Shown in pieces: positions 1-11,304 of a DNA stretch of 40,734 nucleotides. Where the stretch lies: contig JAOTSS010000014.1 in assembly GCA_029864805.1 (NCBI GenBank), positions 1 to 40,734 of the forward strand. The letters run 5' to 3'. Source of the DNA: Candidatus Nitrosopumilus sp. GTDB lineage: Archaea > Thermoproteota > Nitrososphaeria > Nitrososphaerales > Nitrosopumilaceae. The notes beneath the pieces were generated by a model. That model did not search any database. It saw only the letters and a program-made list of their open reading frames with translations, and had not been told where the DNA came from. The first letter of the stretch is position 1; the number at the start of each line of letters is the position of its first letter. Made by a program: the position numbers and the translations under genes.

Positions 1-160
1 ATATCCGAAGGGATAACTTCTAAGACCGAACCATCGAAAGGGATGAGGTCCGGGAGGGAGCAATCCTAAGGTGGAGCATCCACGCTTCCTCGTCAACGTG
101 GCGGATCTTGTATGCCTTGAAATGGGGTTATTTGCCTAGATTGGAGCCAGCAGATCTACT
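1..160 (+). ncRNA. Signal recognition particle (7S) RNA, 3' part, cut by the window edge
   Basis: The stretch around 45-75 has the hallmark of SRP helix 8: AGGTCCGGGAGGGAGCA, with a GGGA (GNRA-type) tetraloop closed by CC/GG and flanked by ggat/atcc that pair. In the family this helix binds SRP54 and targets ribosomes making membrane and secreted proteins to the translocon. The following bases (about 76-155) would be the 3' strand of the long helix 5. The 5' half lies outside the window. The 3' end is an estimate, because the partner strand needed to define helix 1 is missing. Confidence 0.8.
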
Positions 161-192
161 ACCTTTATAATTTAAATCAAAACTGCAAGGTC

Positions 193-525
193 ATGGAAGG
201 AATAATTTCATTTGGTAATAAAAGAAATTACGAAGACTTTAAGAAACAAATTCCAAGTTCAGTATTACCTCTTTTTGATTCCATTAGAGAGTTTTGCTTC
301 TCATTAGGAGAAAATGTAGTTGAGGATATTAGAATGCATAGAATTGTTTTTTGTAAATCAATAACTTTTAGATGGTTTATAGATATAGAGCCTAAAAAAG
401 AAGGAGTGATTATTAAAATTCAAAAAAGTAGAAAGGAACCAATACAAATTATTCAGATAAGCAAAAAACAGAAAATTTTAGAATTTGGCAATATGATTAA
501 GGAAGCATTTGATGAAATTCATTAA
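193..525 (+). CDS. Small conserved protein, possibly DUF5655-like
   Basis: A 110-residue soluble protein with no signal peptide or membrane segment. After a helical start (residues about 10-40), the pattern with IRMHRIVFCKSITFRWFIDI (residues about 46-65), a beta-rich middle and a C-terminal helix recalls DUF5655 domains. That match is from memory of the fold pattern and is tentative; no enzymatic residues can be pointed to. It starts with ATG about 30 bp after the SRP RNA and its stop overlaps the stop of the convergent acylphosphatase gene by 4 bp, so the 3' end is tightly constrained. Function unknown. Confidence 0.6.
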   Translation: MEGIISFGNKRNYEDFKKQIPSSVLPLFDSIREFCFSLGENVVEDIRMHRIVFCKSITFRWFIDIEPKKEGVIIKIQKSRKEPIQIIQISKKQKILEFGNMIKEAFDEIH

Positions 526-800
526 TATGTAACATCAAATTTTGAAAATTCTCCAGTAAATTTTTCATTTTGAATTTCTATATCTTCGACAATTGCATTT
601 GCAGGTCCACCATGAGCCCATTCAATTAGTTTAGCTACATTATCTGTATCTCCTTCTAAGATAGCTTCAACTCTACCATCATTCAAATTTTTTACCCAAC
701 CATAAACGTCATTTTGTTTTGCTTTTGCTTTTAATGTCTGACGAAAAAAAACTCCTTGTACTCTTCCAATTACAAAAATTCTAATTCGTTGTTTTGACAT
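522..800 (-). CDS. acyP: Acylphosphatase
   Basis: A 92-residue protein, the usual length for this family, which hydrolyses carboxyl-phosphate bonds of small acyl phosphates such as acetyl or carbamoyl phosphate in the cytoplasm. The signature GRVQGVFFR (residues 12-20) forms the phosphate-binding loop with the catalytic Arg20. GWVKNLNDGRVEAILEGD follows, with the catalytic Asn38. The ferredoxin-like fold is covered from end to end, so it is a complete single-domain enzyme. It lies 49 bp downstream of the L2 gene on the same strand and may be cotranscribed with it. The gene converges on the small protein at 193-525. Confidence 0.93.
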   Translation of the reverse strand: MSKQRIRIFVIGRVQGVFFRQTLKAKAKQNDVYGWVKNLNDGRVEAILEGDTDNVAKLIEWAHGGPANAIVEDIEIQNEKFTGEFSKFDVTY

Positions 801-849
801 TAAAGATAGATTTCAAAGAGGTATTAATCAATTTTAGGTTAAAAAGAAA

Positions 850-1584
850 CTACTTTCTTTCTTTAATTCTAGCTCTACCAGTCTTTCTAGCAGCAATACT
901 TCCCACTTTTGCACCAGGAGGTGCATCTCTTGAAACAGTCGAGCTTTGTCCTACGTGTTGATGACGACCACCACCATGTGGGTGAACATATGCTGCTTGA
1001 GCAACACCTCTAACAATTGGATATTTTTTTCCTTTAGCCTTAAAACTGCGCCATTTGTTACCAGCACTCATAAAGTGTCGTTCACTTGCTCCACCACCAG
1101 CAAGAGTACCAATCATGGCTCTATTCTTTGGATTTAATGTAGTAAATCGTCCAGATGGTAGTTTAACAGTAACTCCCTCATCACCATGGGAAAAAATGGT
1201 TGCATCAGTACCTGCAGATTTAACTATAGCTCCACCATCTCCAAAATGTTTTTCAATATTACATACAATTGTGCCATCAGGAATATTTTGAACACTAATG
1301 ACATTTCCTTTTTTAATCTTTGATTTTAATCCAAATTGTAAGATTTCACCTACTTTAGCTCCAAGAATTGCTGGAACATATGAAACAGATCCGTCTTCAA
1401 ATCGAATTTTAGCTAATGGTGCTTCTCGTCCACGTTCGTGAACCAGATCGATAATTTCACCTTCATGTTGTTCTGCAAGTGAAAAACGAGGATAATTTGC
1501 TTTGGAGCCTACTTTACCAGTAGATGTGGATCTAAATTGCATTCCTCCACGGCCACGTCTTCTAACTAATGGTCTCTTTCCCAA
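850..1584 (-). CDS. rpl2: 50S ribosomal protein L2 (uL2), TTG start
   Basis: A 244-residue large-subunit protein that binds 23S rRNA near the peptidyl transferase centre. Visible features are the basic N-terminus GKRPLVRRRGRGG and the C-terminal AAYVHPHGGGRHQHVG segment, which contains the highly conserved HPHGGG with the functionally important histidine. The frame stays open upstream to 1713, but that would run into cdc48 and add a non-family hydrophobic extension. The TTG codon at 1584 directly before GKRPL gives the normal family length and start. The gene diverges from cdc48 with about 100 bp between them, enough for two promoters, and acyP follows it. It stands apart from other ribosomal protein genes within this window. 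Confidence 0.95.
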   Translation of the reverse strand: MGKRPLVRRRGRGGMQFRSTSTGKVGSKANYPRFSLAEQHEGEIIDLVHERGREAPLAKIRFEDGSVSYVPAILGAKVGEILQFGLKSKIKKGNVISVQNIPDGTIVCNIEKHFGDGGAIVKSAGTDATIFSHGDEGVTVKLPSGRFTTLNPKNRAMIGTLAGGGASERHFMSAGNKWRSFKAKGKKYPIVRGVAQAAYVHPHGGGRHQHVGQSSTVSRDAPPGAKVGSIAARKTGRARIKERK

Positions 1585-1687
1585 GTTGATCGTTTGCCAC
1601 GAAAAGAGGATTTTAAGCTTGTGATATCTATTGTAAGCTAAGAAAATTACCACAAAGGTATAAAAATTAGACAAGAGGCATTTCTGT

Positions 1688-3874
<2,187 letters not shown>

Positions 3875-3906
3875 TTTTAATTAAATACTAAATGTAATTC
3901 TCATAA

Positions 3907-5196
3907 ATGTCAGAATACAGAGGATACGAGGGTAATTCATTAAAATTTCTAAAGGCAAATAGAATTGCAGTTGGAGATTATGTCAAGATTGTTGCAGATA
4001 TTACGTATTCAGGCATAATTATGCCTAGGTATGAACACAGTGATGACAAACATATTGTTTTAAAATTAAAAAATGGATACAATATTGGATTAGAAATTGC
4101 TAAGATTGAAAAAATTGAGAAAAATCTTGTTACAGAAAAAATAATTGAAAAAAGTGAAAGAATAGAAAAAATTGAAGGATTGCCAAAAATTTTATTATTA
4201 TCAACTGGAGGAACAATTGCAAGTAAGGTAGATTATAGAACAGGATCAGTAACTCCTGTATTATCAGCTCAAGAACTTAATGCATCAGTTCCAGAACTTG
4301 CAAAAATTGCCAATATTGATGCAGATGTCTTATTTTCAGAATATTCTGAAAACATAATACCTGAACATTGGTTACAAATTGCTGAAAAAATTAATGAGTA
4401 TTCTAAATCTGATTATGTAGGGATAATTATTGCTCACGGTACAGATACTATGCATTATACATCATCTTTTCTTTCATTTGCATTAGCGGGATTTTCAATG
4501 CCAATTGTACTTGTAGGTTCTCAAAGATCTTCAGATCGTGCTTCATCTGATGCAGCATTAAATTTGATTGGTGCAACAAAATTTATCATTTCGAGTAATA
4601 CTAAGGGAGTCTACATTGTAATGCATCAGGATGAAAATGATGAAGCAATTGCATGTCATATAGGAACTAGAGTAAGAAAAAATCATACTAGTAAAAGAGG
4701 TGCATTTAAAACAATTGGAGATGAACCTGCATTTATAATTACGGAAAATCAAATTCAGAAAAACATTAAAGAAGATTTTTTTAAAACAAATAAATTCCAT
4801 CCAAGAATTAAATTAGATACTAAAGTTGCATTAGTAAAATATCATCCCGGATATGAACCTGAATTACTAGAAAAAATTATTGAGATGGGTTACAAGGGAA
4901 TAATTTTTGAAGGAACAGGATTAGGGCATATTGGAAAGACAATGTATGAAAGTGTAAAAAAAGCAAAGGATAAAGGAATTTTTCTAGGAATGACTTCTCA
5001 ATGTATTGACGGGAGAATTAGAATGACAGTTTATGAAAGTGGTCGGGATTTACTTAATTTAGGCATAGTTCCATTAGAAAATATGATTCCAGAAGTGGCA
5101 TTAGTTAAGACAATGTGGGCAATAGGAAATTCACAAAATATTGAAGAAGTTAAAAAAACTATGCTTGAAAATATAGCATCAGAGATATCAGATTAA
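3907..5196 (+). CDS. gatD: Glutamyl-tRNA(Gln) amidotransferase subunit D
   Basis: A 429-residue L-asparaginase-like subunit that releases ammonia from an amide donor and feeds it to GatE, which converts Glu-tRNA(Gln) to Gln-tRNA(Gln). Residues 1-90 form the small beta-barrel domain typical of GatD rather than of free asparaginases. The asparaginase core follows, with STGGTIAS (about 99-106) carrying the nucleophilic threonine and AHGTDTM (about 176-182) carrying the second catalytic Thr-Asp pair. The length matches archaeal GatD. Its stop lies 4 bp before the gatE start, so the two are an operon and probably translationally coupled. A tRNA-Gln substrate gene lies at the far end of this window. 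Confidence 0.96.
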   Translation: MSEYRGYEGNSLKFLKANRIAVGDYVKIVADITYSGIIMPRYEHSDDKHIVLKLKNGYNIGLEIAKIEKIEKNLVTEKIIEKSERIEKIEGLPKILLLSTGGTIASKVDYRTGSVTPVLSAQELNASVPELAKIANIDADVLFSEYSENIIPEHWLQIAEKINEYSKSDYVGIIIAHGTDTMHYTSSFLSFALAGFSMPIVLVGSQRSSDRASSDAALNLIGATKFIISSNTKGVYIVMHQDENDEAIACHIGTRVRKNHTSKRGAFKTIGDEPAFIITENQIQKNIKEDFFKTNKFHPRIKLDTKVALVKYHPGYEPELLEKIIEMGYKGIIFEGTGLGHIGKTMYESVKKAKDKGIFLGMTSQCIDGRIRMTVYESGRDLLNLGIVPLENMIPEVALVKTMWAIGNSQNIEEVKKTMLENIASEISD

Positions 5197-5200
5197 GAGA

Positions 5201-7117
5201 GTGAATAAAGTGTCAGAATTTTCTTTAAGTGATATTGGATTAAAAGTGGGACTAGAAATCCATCAACAATTAGCAACAAACAAAAAATTATTTTGTAATT
5301 GCAAACCAATTGAATCAGAAGAATATTCTATTAAATTTCAAAGAAAATTACGTGCAGTAAAAAGTGAATTGGAGGAATATGATCCAGCTGCATTATTTGA
5401 AAAGTCAAAATCAAAAACAATAGTCTATTATGCAAATTCAGAAAGTAGTTGTTTAGTTGAACAAGATGAAGAGCCACCTCATAACTTAGATAATGATGCA
5501 AAAGATCTTGCACTTGTAATTGCAACATCACTAAATTCCAAAATTTTTAATGAAATTTATCCAATGAGAAAAACAGTAATTGATGGTTCAAACACAACGG
5601 GATTTCAACGAACTATGTTAATTTCACATGGAGGACAAATTGAAGTTGACGGTGAGAAGGTAGGTGTACAATCAATTTGTCTTGAAGAAGATGCAGCAAA
5701 ACTTCTTGGAGATAAAGGAAATGTTAGAGAATATAGTTTAGATCGTCTAGGTGTTCCTCTTTTAGAGATTGCATTAGATCCTGTAGAAGGAGATTCTAAA
5801 AAAATTAAAAAAATTGCATTATCTTTAGGTAGACTACTACGAAGTACAAAAAAAGTAATCAGAGGAATTGGATCAATTCGACAAGATGTTAATGTTTCAG
5901 TAAAAGATGGAGGAGGAGTGGTAGAAGTAAAAGGAGTTCAACAATTAGATCTATTAGAAAAAGTAGTAGAATTTGAAGCCAAAAGACAGTTTGGACTAGT
6001 AAAAATTGCTGAAAAATTAAGAAATTCAGATTTTAAAGGAATTTCAAAAAATAGAGATGTTTTTGATATCACAGAAAATTGGAAAAGTTGTAAATCTAAA
6101 ATAATTCAAAAGGCATTAAAAGATAATTCAATTATCAAAGCAATAAAAATTGAAAATTTTTCTGGAATGTTTGGGTATACACCATTTGAAGGAATTAGAT
6201 TAGGAAAAGAAATAGGACAATTAGTAAAATTTTATGGTATTGGAGGGGTTTTTCACTCCGATGAACTACCAAATTATGGTATTGAAGAGGATAATATTTT
6301 AATTATAAAAAATATTTTAAAAGTTAATCAAAACGATGCATTTTTAATTATTGCAGCCCCCTCTGCAAAAATTAATTTTGCAATAAATTCAATAATCAAT
6401 AGATTAGAAGAAGCTAGAAAAGGCGTTCCTGCAGAAACGAGATTGGCCACACATACTGGTGAAACAGTATTCTTAAGACCACGTCCAGGTGCATCAAGGA
6501 TGTATCCTGAAACAGATGTACTACCAATCTCAGTTACAAATCAAGAAATAGAAAATGCTAGAAAAAATATTCCAAAATCATGGGATGAATCATTGTTAGA
6601 ATTACAAAAAAAATATAAATTGAATTTTCAGCTTTGTGAGCAAATTTTTGATTCACGTTATATTGAATTATTTGAAAAAATTGTTGAAAAAATTAAAATT
6701 AATCCTACTTTTGTTGCATCAGTTTTATGTTCTACAATTATTAACTTAGAGAGAAACGGTCTAAATTCTAAATTATTAACAGAGGAGAACATCGTAAAAT
6801 CATTTCAACTATTAGCAGAAGAAAAAATTGCAAAAGAATCAATTGAGATAATCTATGAGAACATCATGTCTGGCAAGTCCCAAACAATTGATGAAGCATT
6901 GAAAAATGCGTCAATTGAAACTATTGATAAAGTAAAAGTCGAAGAAATCATTATAGATATAATTGAAAAAAATAAAGAAATAGTGAAAAATCAAAAAGAA
7001 CGGGCAATTGGGCCATTAATGGGAATTGTTATGAAGGAATTAAGAGGAAAAATTTCAGGCGAAATAGTAAACAATATTCTTTTAAAAAACATTAAGAAAA
7101 AATTAGAAAATATTTGA
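5201..7117 (+). CDS. gatE: Glutamyl-tRNA(Gln) amidotransferase subunit E
   Basis: A 638-residue, archaea-specific GatB-related subunit that phosphorylates and amidates the glutamate on Glu-tRNA(Gln). The N-terminal GatB/E signature LKVGLEIHQQLATNKKLFC (about 13-31) is clear. The middle (about 270-400) is the extra insertion, related to the aspartyl-tRNA synthetase GAD domain, that distinguishes GatE from GatB. The helical tail and YqeY-like C-terminus (about 500-638) bind tRNA. The chosen start is GTG at 5201, 4 bp after gatD with AAGAGA just upstream; another GTG nine bases later would also fit. The gene is intact, so the element that begins 6 bp after its stop did not damage it. Confidence 0.95.
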   Translation: MNKVSEFSLSDIGLKVGLEIHQQLATNKKLFCNCKPIESEEYSIKFQRKLRAVKSELEEYDPAALFEKSKSKTIVYYANSESSCLVEQDEEPPHNLDNDAKDLALVIATSLNSKIFNEIYPMRKTVIDGSNTTGFQRTMLISHGGQIEVDGEKVGVQSICLEEDAAKLLGDKGNVREYSLDRLGVPLLEIALDPVEGDSKKIKKIALSLGRLLRSTKKVIRGIGSIRQDVNVSVKDGGGVVEVKGVQQLDLLEKVVEFEAKRQFGLVKIAEKLRNSDFKGISKNRDVFDITENWKSCKSKIIQKALKDNSIIKAIKIENFSGMFGYTPFEGIRLGKEIGQLVKFYGIGGVFHSDELPNYGIEEDNILIIKNILKVNQNDAFLIIAAPSAKINFAINSIINRLEEARKGVPAETRLATHTGETVFLRPRPGASRMYPETDVLPISVTNQEIENARKNIPKSWDESLLELQKKYKLNFQLCEQIFDSRYIELFEKIVEKIKINPTFVASVLCSTIINLERNGLNSKLLTEENIVKSFQLLAEEKIAKESIEIIYENIMSGKSQTIDEALKNASIETIDKVKVEEIIIDIIEKNKEIVKNQKERAIGPLMGIVMKELRGKISGEIVNNILLKNIKKKLENI

Positions 7118-7123
7118 TTAAAA

Positions 7124-7144
7124 TGCGGGAAGTGGGATTTGAAC
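7124..7144 (-). other. Left attachment site: remnant of the tRNA-Leu 3' end
   Basis: On the minus strand this is the T-loop to acceptor end of a tRNA (GTTCAAATCCCAC then TTCCCGCA), matching the intact tRNA-Leu at 33888-33972 with one mismatch. The sequence further 5' does not form a T-stem partner, anticodon arm or D-arm, so it is a fragment and not a second tRNA. It begins 6 bp after the gatE stop codon. It fits the scar left at the far end when an element recombines into the 3' end of a tRNA gene. Confidence 0.78.
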
Positions 7145-7505
7145 TCTACATGTAGGGAACACATGCCCGATAGAATTTCATTTATTATCCATAGCTGAAA
7201 ACTAGGTTTTTTCTAACATATTTCATTATGAACAATTTAAGCTATTTCTAATGATTTATTTTAAAATAACCATGTTCAAGAAAATATGAAACAATATCGG
7301 TTAAGCATGATAAACAAAAAATTCTACATGAGACATAATTTCTCAGATTAGTTTGAAGTCCTTACAGGCATTTAAATCTAGAAGGACGTCCAAAAAAATC
7401 TGCGTGCTCCAGACTGTAGAATTCATTTTTTTAGTTATTAATTTATAGAAAGATAAGTTCCATGGTTAAAACAATAATATTTTTAAATGTGAGTGTAGCA
7501 ATAAA
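7145..7505. other. Left end of element, non-coding
   Basis: About 360 AT-rich bases between the attachment remnant and the first element gene. No credible ORF above about 20 codons was found. A TATA-like stretch (aatatttttaaatg, about 7477-7490) lies about 25 bp before the metalloprotease ATG, which would make that transcript nearly leaderless. A lone GTAGAATTC at 7416-7424 resembles half of the palindrome seen upstream of other element genes but has no proper second arm. Confidence 0.5.
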
Positions 7506-10502
7506 ATGTTGGCAAATAAACGAATATCAACTAAGAATATAATTATAAATTTTGTAATGGTTATAGTTGTATCAATAACCATATTGTCATTCTCACTTAA
7601 TGCATATGCGGTAACTACCCATACAAGTACTCTAGATGGGATAAATTGCAATGGTGATTCTTTTGATGAAAAATTGGATCCAACTACTTGTAAGTTAATA
7701 GAACAGGTTAACGGTGTTGAACTTGAAGTAACAGATACTGAACCACCAAAAATCATTACACCACCTTTCATAATGAAAGCAATTTATGAAGATGAAGTTG
7801 TAGTAGAATTTGAGGTCACTGCAACTGATAATATCAGAGTAGCGCAAGGACCTACCTGCACACCAAAATCAGGTTCATTGTTTCCTCAAGGTGAGACCAC
7901 AGTAAGATGCACTGCATTTGATACAAATGGCAATATGGCAATAGCTGAATTTGAAATCATCATTAGAGAAAGACATGTATTCTCAGATTTTGATGAAGAT
8001 GGCATTTTAAATGAAATTGATTTTTGTCATAGGGAACCTGAAATTTATAATGGATATCTTGATGAAGATGGTTGTCCAGATGAAAAAATATTTTCCATCC
8101 ACCCATTAGGGAAATTTGTTGAAAAAATTGATAATACTAATGAAACTTTCCAGCTGAAGATCACAGGTGCAATTGATAAAGATAAGATAAAATCTGCTGG
8201 AGAAGTTAAATTTTTTATTATTAATTCTGATGGAATAAAAATACCAGATGGTATTATTGATAGTAAAATTTCAATCAGTTCATTTGGGTCATTTAGTGGA
8301 GTAACAAGTTTGATAGGAGAATTAGAATCTGGAACATACAAAATAGAAGGCGAATATTCTGGAAGAAGTATAGGTTATAACGAATTTATAATCACTCCAT
8401 CTACACAAGATTTAGGCAAGAATAGAACATTAGCCGGTGTAGATTCTTGTCATGAACTTACTGAGACAAATAATGAATTCCAAGATACAGATGGTTGTCC
8501 TGAATCTATTCTAGATGAATTCATAGAATCTACTTTTACAGACACCAACGAAGATGTAAAAAATTATGTTTCAAATAATTTAGATGTAGACACGACCGAA
8601 GACAAAGATATTTTTTACAATTCATCTGCAATAATTGAAAAAAATGTACCAAAAATTACATTTAATGTATATATTGAAAATAACCTAAAATCGTATGACA
8701 GTATTCTTGAAACATCAACATCAGAAAGTTTAGATTATTGGACACAAAAAATTAAAATTATCACATTTAATAATGTCATAGACATAAATCAAGCTGATTT
8801 CTTCATAAGAGGAGGATCTGATATCAATGAAACTAGAATTGCTTTTGTTGGTAATGAATCAAAATTTAAGAAACCTTTCATAGAAATCAACTTAAAAAAA
8901 ATAAATGAAGATATAAAAGATGATAGTCTAGATACGGACATTCTAAGTGAGATTATCAAACATGAAATAGGACACATGATTGGTCTTTCTCATTCTGAGG
9001 ATCCAGATGATATAATGTTTCCAAGTAGACAGATAGATTCTAAAAATAGATTTACTCTAGAATTATCAGATAAGAAAGAAAATAACTTTCAGCCAATTAT
9101 TACAACCAAAGAGCTTACAGATAACATAGCAACATCTCTTTCAAACAAAAAACTATCTATACTCGATGAAAGGGATGCTTTAGAAAAATTGCCAGATGAG
9201 ATATTTGATGATGTAGTAATAAAAATGGTTGATTATTCTCTAGAAGAAAAACAGATACTGGTTAACCTTTATGATAATATACTCAAGCAACAAGCGTATA
9301 AGGGATCTTCAAATGATTCCATTCTATTTTGGTTGTTTAGTATTTTCAGTCATGTTGATAATCAATTACGTAGTGAAATTAAGGATATTAATTATGAAAT
9401 AGATGAAATTATATCAAATAAAGCTTTTGAAGAGAGGTCTACAAAATTTGTTGAATTAGGAAAGCACGTAAGTGAACAATATGAACAGATGCCATTTGAA
9501 ATACAAGATGAATTTCAGAGAGAACGGTTAATACTGGAAAATGTGAATAACTCATCATATAAATTAGAATTAACAACGGAATATAATTTTCCTGAATACT
9601 TTGACATAATAAGGGAATCTACAAAAATTCCTGATAGACAAACTCTCACCGCACAGATCTCAACCATGCAAGAATTACAAAACCGAATCAATGCAACGAT
9701 TGATGAGATAGCATTTGATAAAAAAGAAGCAGAGGATAACATGCAAGAAATAAATTCTCTTGATTGGAATGAAAATAAGAATAAGTTAAGACTACAAGAG
9801 ATAAATAAACAGTTAGAAGAGATGAATAGTCAGTTACTAGTTCTAAAAGAATATGAAAAAGAACTTTTAAAATCTAACATAACATATAGAAATGACTCAA
9901 TAGAAAATATAGCAACAATAAATGCGCGATATCTAGAAAATATCTTCAACGAAAAAGAACAGTTAATTAAAGAAATTAATAAATATCTAAATGAGAACAA
10001 ATCAGGCTATTATGGTCGCTATGATAGTGAGTATTATGGATTAATGTGGGATTTATCATGGTTAGAAAGAGATGAAAACAAAATATATTATTCATATGGA
10101 TATGGAATTATAAAAGATCTAGCAGATGAGAATCTAAATTTAAAACAGGAACTAGAGGGTAATTTTTTCGTATTTTCTAAGGGAGTAGTTGAAAATGACA
10201 TATTATATTTCCAACATGAAAATACGATATCAAAGATAAATACTAACAATGAATTAATGTATAAAATAATTAAGCAGAAAAGTTTAGAGGAACAACTAAA
10301 CAATACAATAGATAATATATCAAGTCTTATAGAATTAATTAATAGTTATACACTATATGGATTTCTTGCCAGTAATCCAGATATAAAAGAATTTGTTTAT
10401 GAATTGTTACCAAAATATAGAATGCAAGAATCTTTTTTGTATGATAAACTAGATTTACAAAACGAGTCAAATCTAGAATACAATTACTCTCTGTTCAACT
10501 AA
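7506..10502 (+). CDS. Secreted matrixin-type zinc metalloprotease with HYR and calcium-binding repeats
   Basis: A 998-residue protein with a signal peptide (hydrophobic segment about 13-34, ending ...NAYA). Residues about 78-152 look like a HYR/Ig-type domain (DTEPPKI...TVRCTAFDTNGN). Residues about 159-193 form a thrombospondin type 3-like, acidic calcium-binding repeat (DFDEDGILNEIDFC...DEDGCPDE), and a partial second copy lies near 305-335. The catalytic motif HEIGHMIGLSH (486-496) supplies three zinc-binding histidines and Glu487. A Met-turn-like DDIMFPS with Met504 follows, which together define the metzincin/matrixin (M10-like) fold. The last third (about 640-990) is charged and helical with coiled-coil character. 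It is probably extracellular and surface-associated. The substrate is unknown. Its 3' end overlaps the convergent gene by 30 bp. Confidence 0.82.
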   Translation: MLANKRISTKNIIINFVMVIVVSITILSFSLNAYAVTTHTSTLDGINCNGDSFDEKLDPTTCKLIEQVNGVELEVTDTEPPKIITPPFIMKAIYEDEVVVEFEVTATDNIRVAQGPTCTPKSGSLFPQGETTVRCTAFDTNGNMAIAEFEIIIRERHVFSDFDEDGILNEIDFCHREPEIYNGYLDEDGCPDEKIFSIHPLGKFVEKIDNTNETFQLKITGAIDKDKIKSAGEVKFFIINSDGIKIPDGIIDSKISISSFGSFSGVTSLIGELESGTYKIEGEYSGRSIGYNEFIITPSTQDLGKNRTLAGVDSCHELTETNNEFQDTDGCPESILDEFIESTFTDTNEDVKNYVSNNLDVDTTEDKDIFYNSSAIIEKNVPKITFNVYIENNLKSYDSILETSTSESLDYWTQKIKIITFNNVIDINQADFFIRGGSDINETRIAFVGNESKFKKPFIEINLKKINEDIKDDSLDTDILSEIIKHEIGHMIGLSHSEDPDDIMFPSRQIDSKNRFTLELSDKKENNFQPIITTKELTDNIATSLSNKKLSILDERDALEKLPDEIFDDVVIKMVDYSLEEKQILVNLYDNILKQQAYKGSSNDSILFWLFSIFSHVDNQLRSEIKDINYEIDEIISNKAFEERSTKFVELGKHVSEQYEQMPFEIQDEFQRERLILENVNNSSYKLELTTEYNFPEYFDIIRESTKIPDRQTLTAQISTMQELQNRINATIDEIAFDKKEAEDNMQEINSLDWNENKNKLRLQEINKQLEEMNSQLLVLKEYEKELLKSNITYRNDSIENIATINARYLENIFNEKEQLIKEINKYLNENKSGYYGRYDSEYYGLMWDLSWLERDENKIYYSYGYGIIKDLADENLNLKQELEGNFFVFSKGVVENDILYFQHENTISKINTNNELMYKIIKQKSLEEQLNNTIDNISSLIELINSYTLYGFLASNPDIKEFVYELLPKYRMQESFLYDKLDLQNESNLEYNYSLFN

Positions 10503-11192
10503 AAATTCAATTCCCTTTAGAAAATTTGTATCATCAATATCACCATTTGCCCACCATCCTGCATAGTTCTTTACCCAAGATGGGATTTCAATTTCTAGAG
10601 CAGGTGGAAGATGAGATGGAGTGGTTGGTACAGCAACAATACCATTTTTTATAAGAAATTCCATTCCTTGCAAGAATGTAACATCATCAATATCACCATT
10701 TGCCCACCATCCTGCACTATTTTTTATCCAGGGAGGAATGAATACACCTATAGGTTTATTATCACTATTTTCATCATCAGAAATTTTTTCACATAATGGA
10801 TATTTGTTTTCCGAGCTAGTATCTTTAACAAAATTAAAATTACTTGATGCAAATCTACCAAAATATTCTACTTTTATTGTATGTGTGCCTGAAGATTTCT
10901 TGTTGTCACAAAAAGTGTGTTCAAATTGGAAATTACTACTATGTAAGAAAATTATTTCATAAACATATTGACTATTATTGTTATCAAACATCTGGACTGT
11001 TATTGATGCATTTTCTCTTAATACTGGCACTACACCAGTTATTACCAGCTTTTCTCCAGTCTGAAAGATATTTTTATTCATCTCAAATCTAGGTTCAGTT
11101 ATACATGTTGGACATTCGCCAAAGGATTCTCCCGTTAGTCCAATTATTACAACAGATAGAATAACAATCATAAAAATTACATGATACATCAA
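10473..11192 (-). CDS. Secreted protein with two C-terminal AGWWANGDIDD repeats
   Basis: A 239-residue protein with an N-terminal signal segment (about 1-28, MVILSVVIIGLTGESFGEC region). The middle is beta-rich (about 35-130) and Ig-like by pattern. The C-terminus carries two copies of a roughly 36-residue repeat, IP(P/S)W(I/V)KN(S/Y)AGWWANGDIDD(V/T)(T/N)FL(Q/K)G(M/I)EFL, at about 160-196 and 204-239. From memory, this repeat is common in exported thaumarchaeal proteins. It probably mediates attachment or protein contacts at the cell surface, but no function is proven. The protein ends abruptly within its second repeat (VIVF), inside the last 30 bp of the metalloprotease gene on the other strand. 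ATG at 11189 is an equally good start. Confidence 0.75.
   Translation of the reverse strand: MMYHVIFMIVILSVVIIGLTGESFGECPTCITEPRFEMNKNIFQTGEKLVITGVVPVLRENASITVQMFDNNNSQYVYEIIFLHSSNFQFEHTFCDNKKSSGTHTIKVEYFGRFASSNFNFVKDTSSENKYPLCEKISDDENSDNKPIGVFIPPWIKNSAGWWANGDIDDVTFLQGMEFLIKNGIVAVPTTPSHLPPALEIEIPSWVKNYAGWWANGDIDDTNFLKGIEFLVEQRVIVF
10530..10716. repeat. 34-bp exact direct repeat encoding the AGWWANGDIDD motif
   Basis: Bases 10530-10563 and 10683-10716 are identical, while the DNA between and around them has diverged. They encode the core of the two protein repeats in the 239-residue secreted protein. Exact identity at every wobble position within the core, but not outside it, suggests recent duplication, gene conversion or selection on the DNA itself. 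Confidence 0.85.
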
Positions 11193-11304
11193 AGTAGTGA
11201 AATCATTATAAGTTAAAAATATTCTATTCTATGATAAAAAAGTAAGAAGTCATCCACAAATTTGACAAGATAATATCTTTAAAGTCTAATTGATTTCAAG
11301 TTGT

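Noticed and set aside
7416..7424. GTAGAATTC upstream of the metalloprotease as a fifth operator
   Set aside because: Only one arm of the palindrome is present and it is 80 bp from the start codon, not 36-38, with no TATA-like box at the required spacing.
7466..7771. A 101-codon minus-strand frame over the start of the metalloprotease gene
   Set aside because: It is the antisense shadow of the signal peptide and HYR region, with no start signal or domain of its own.
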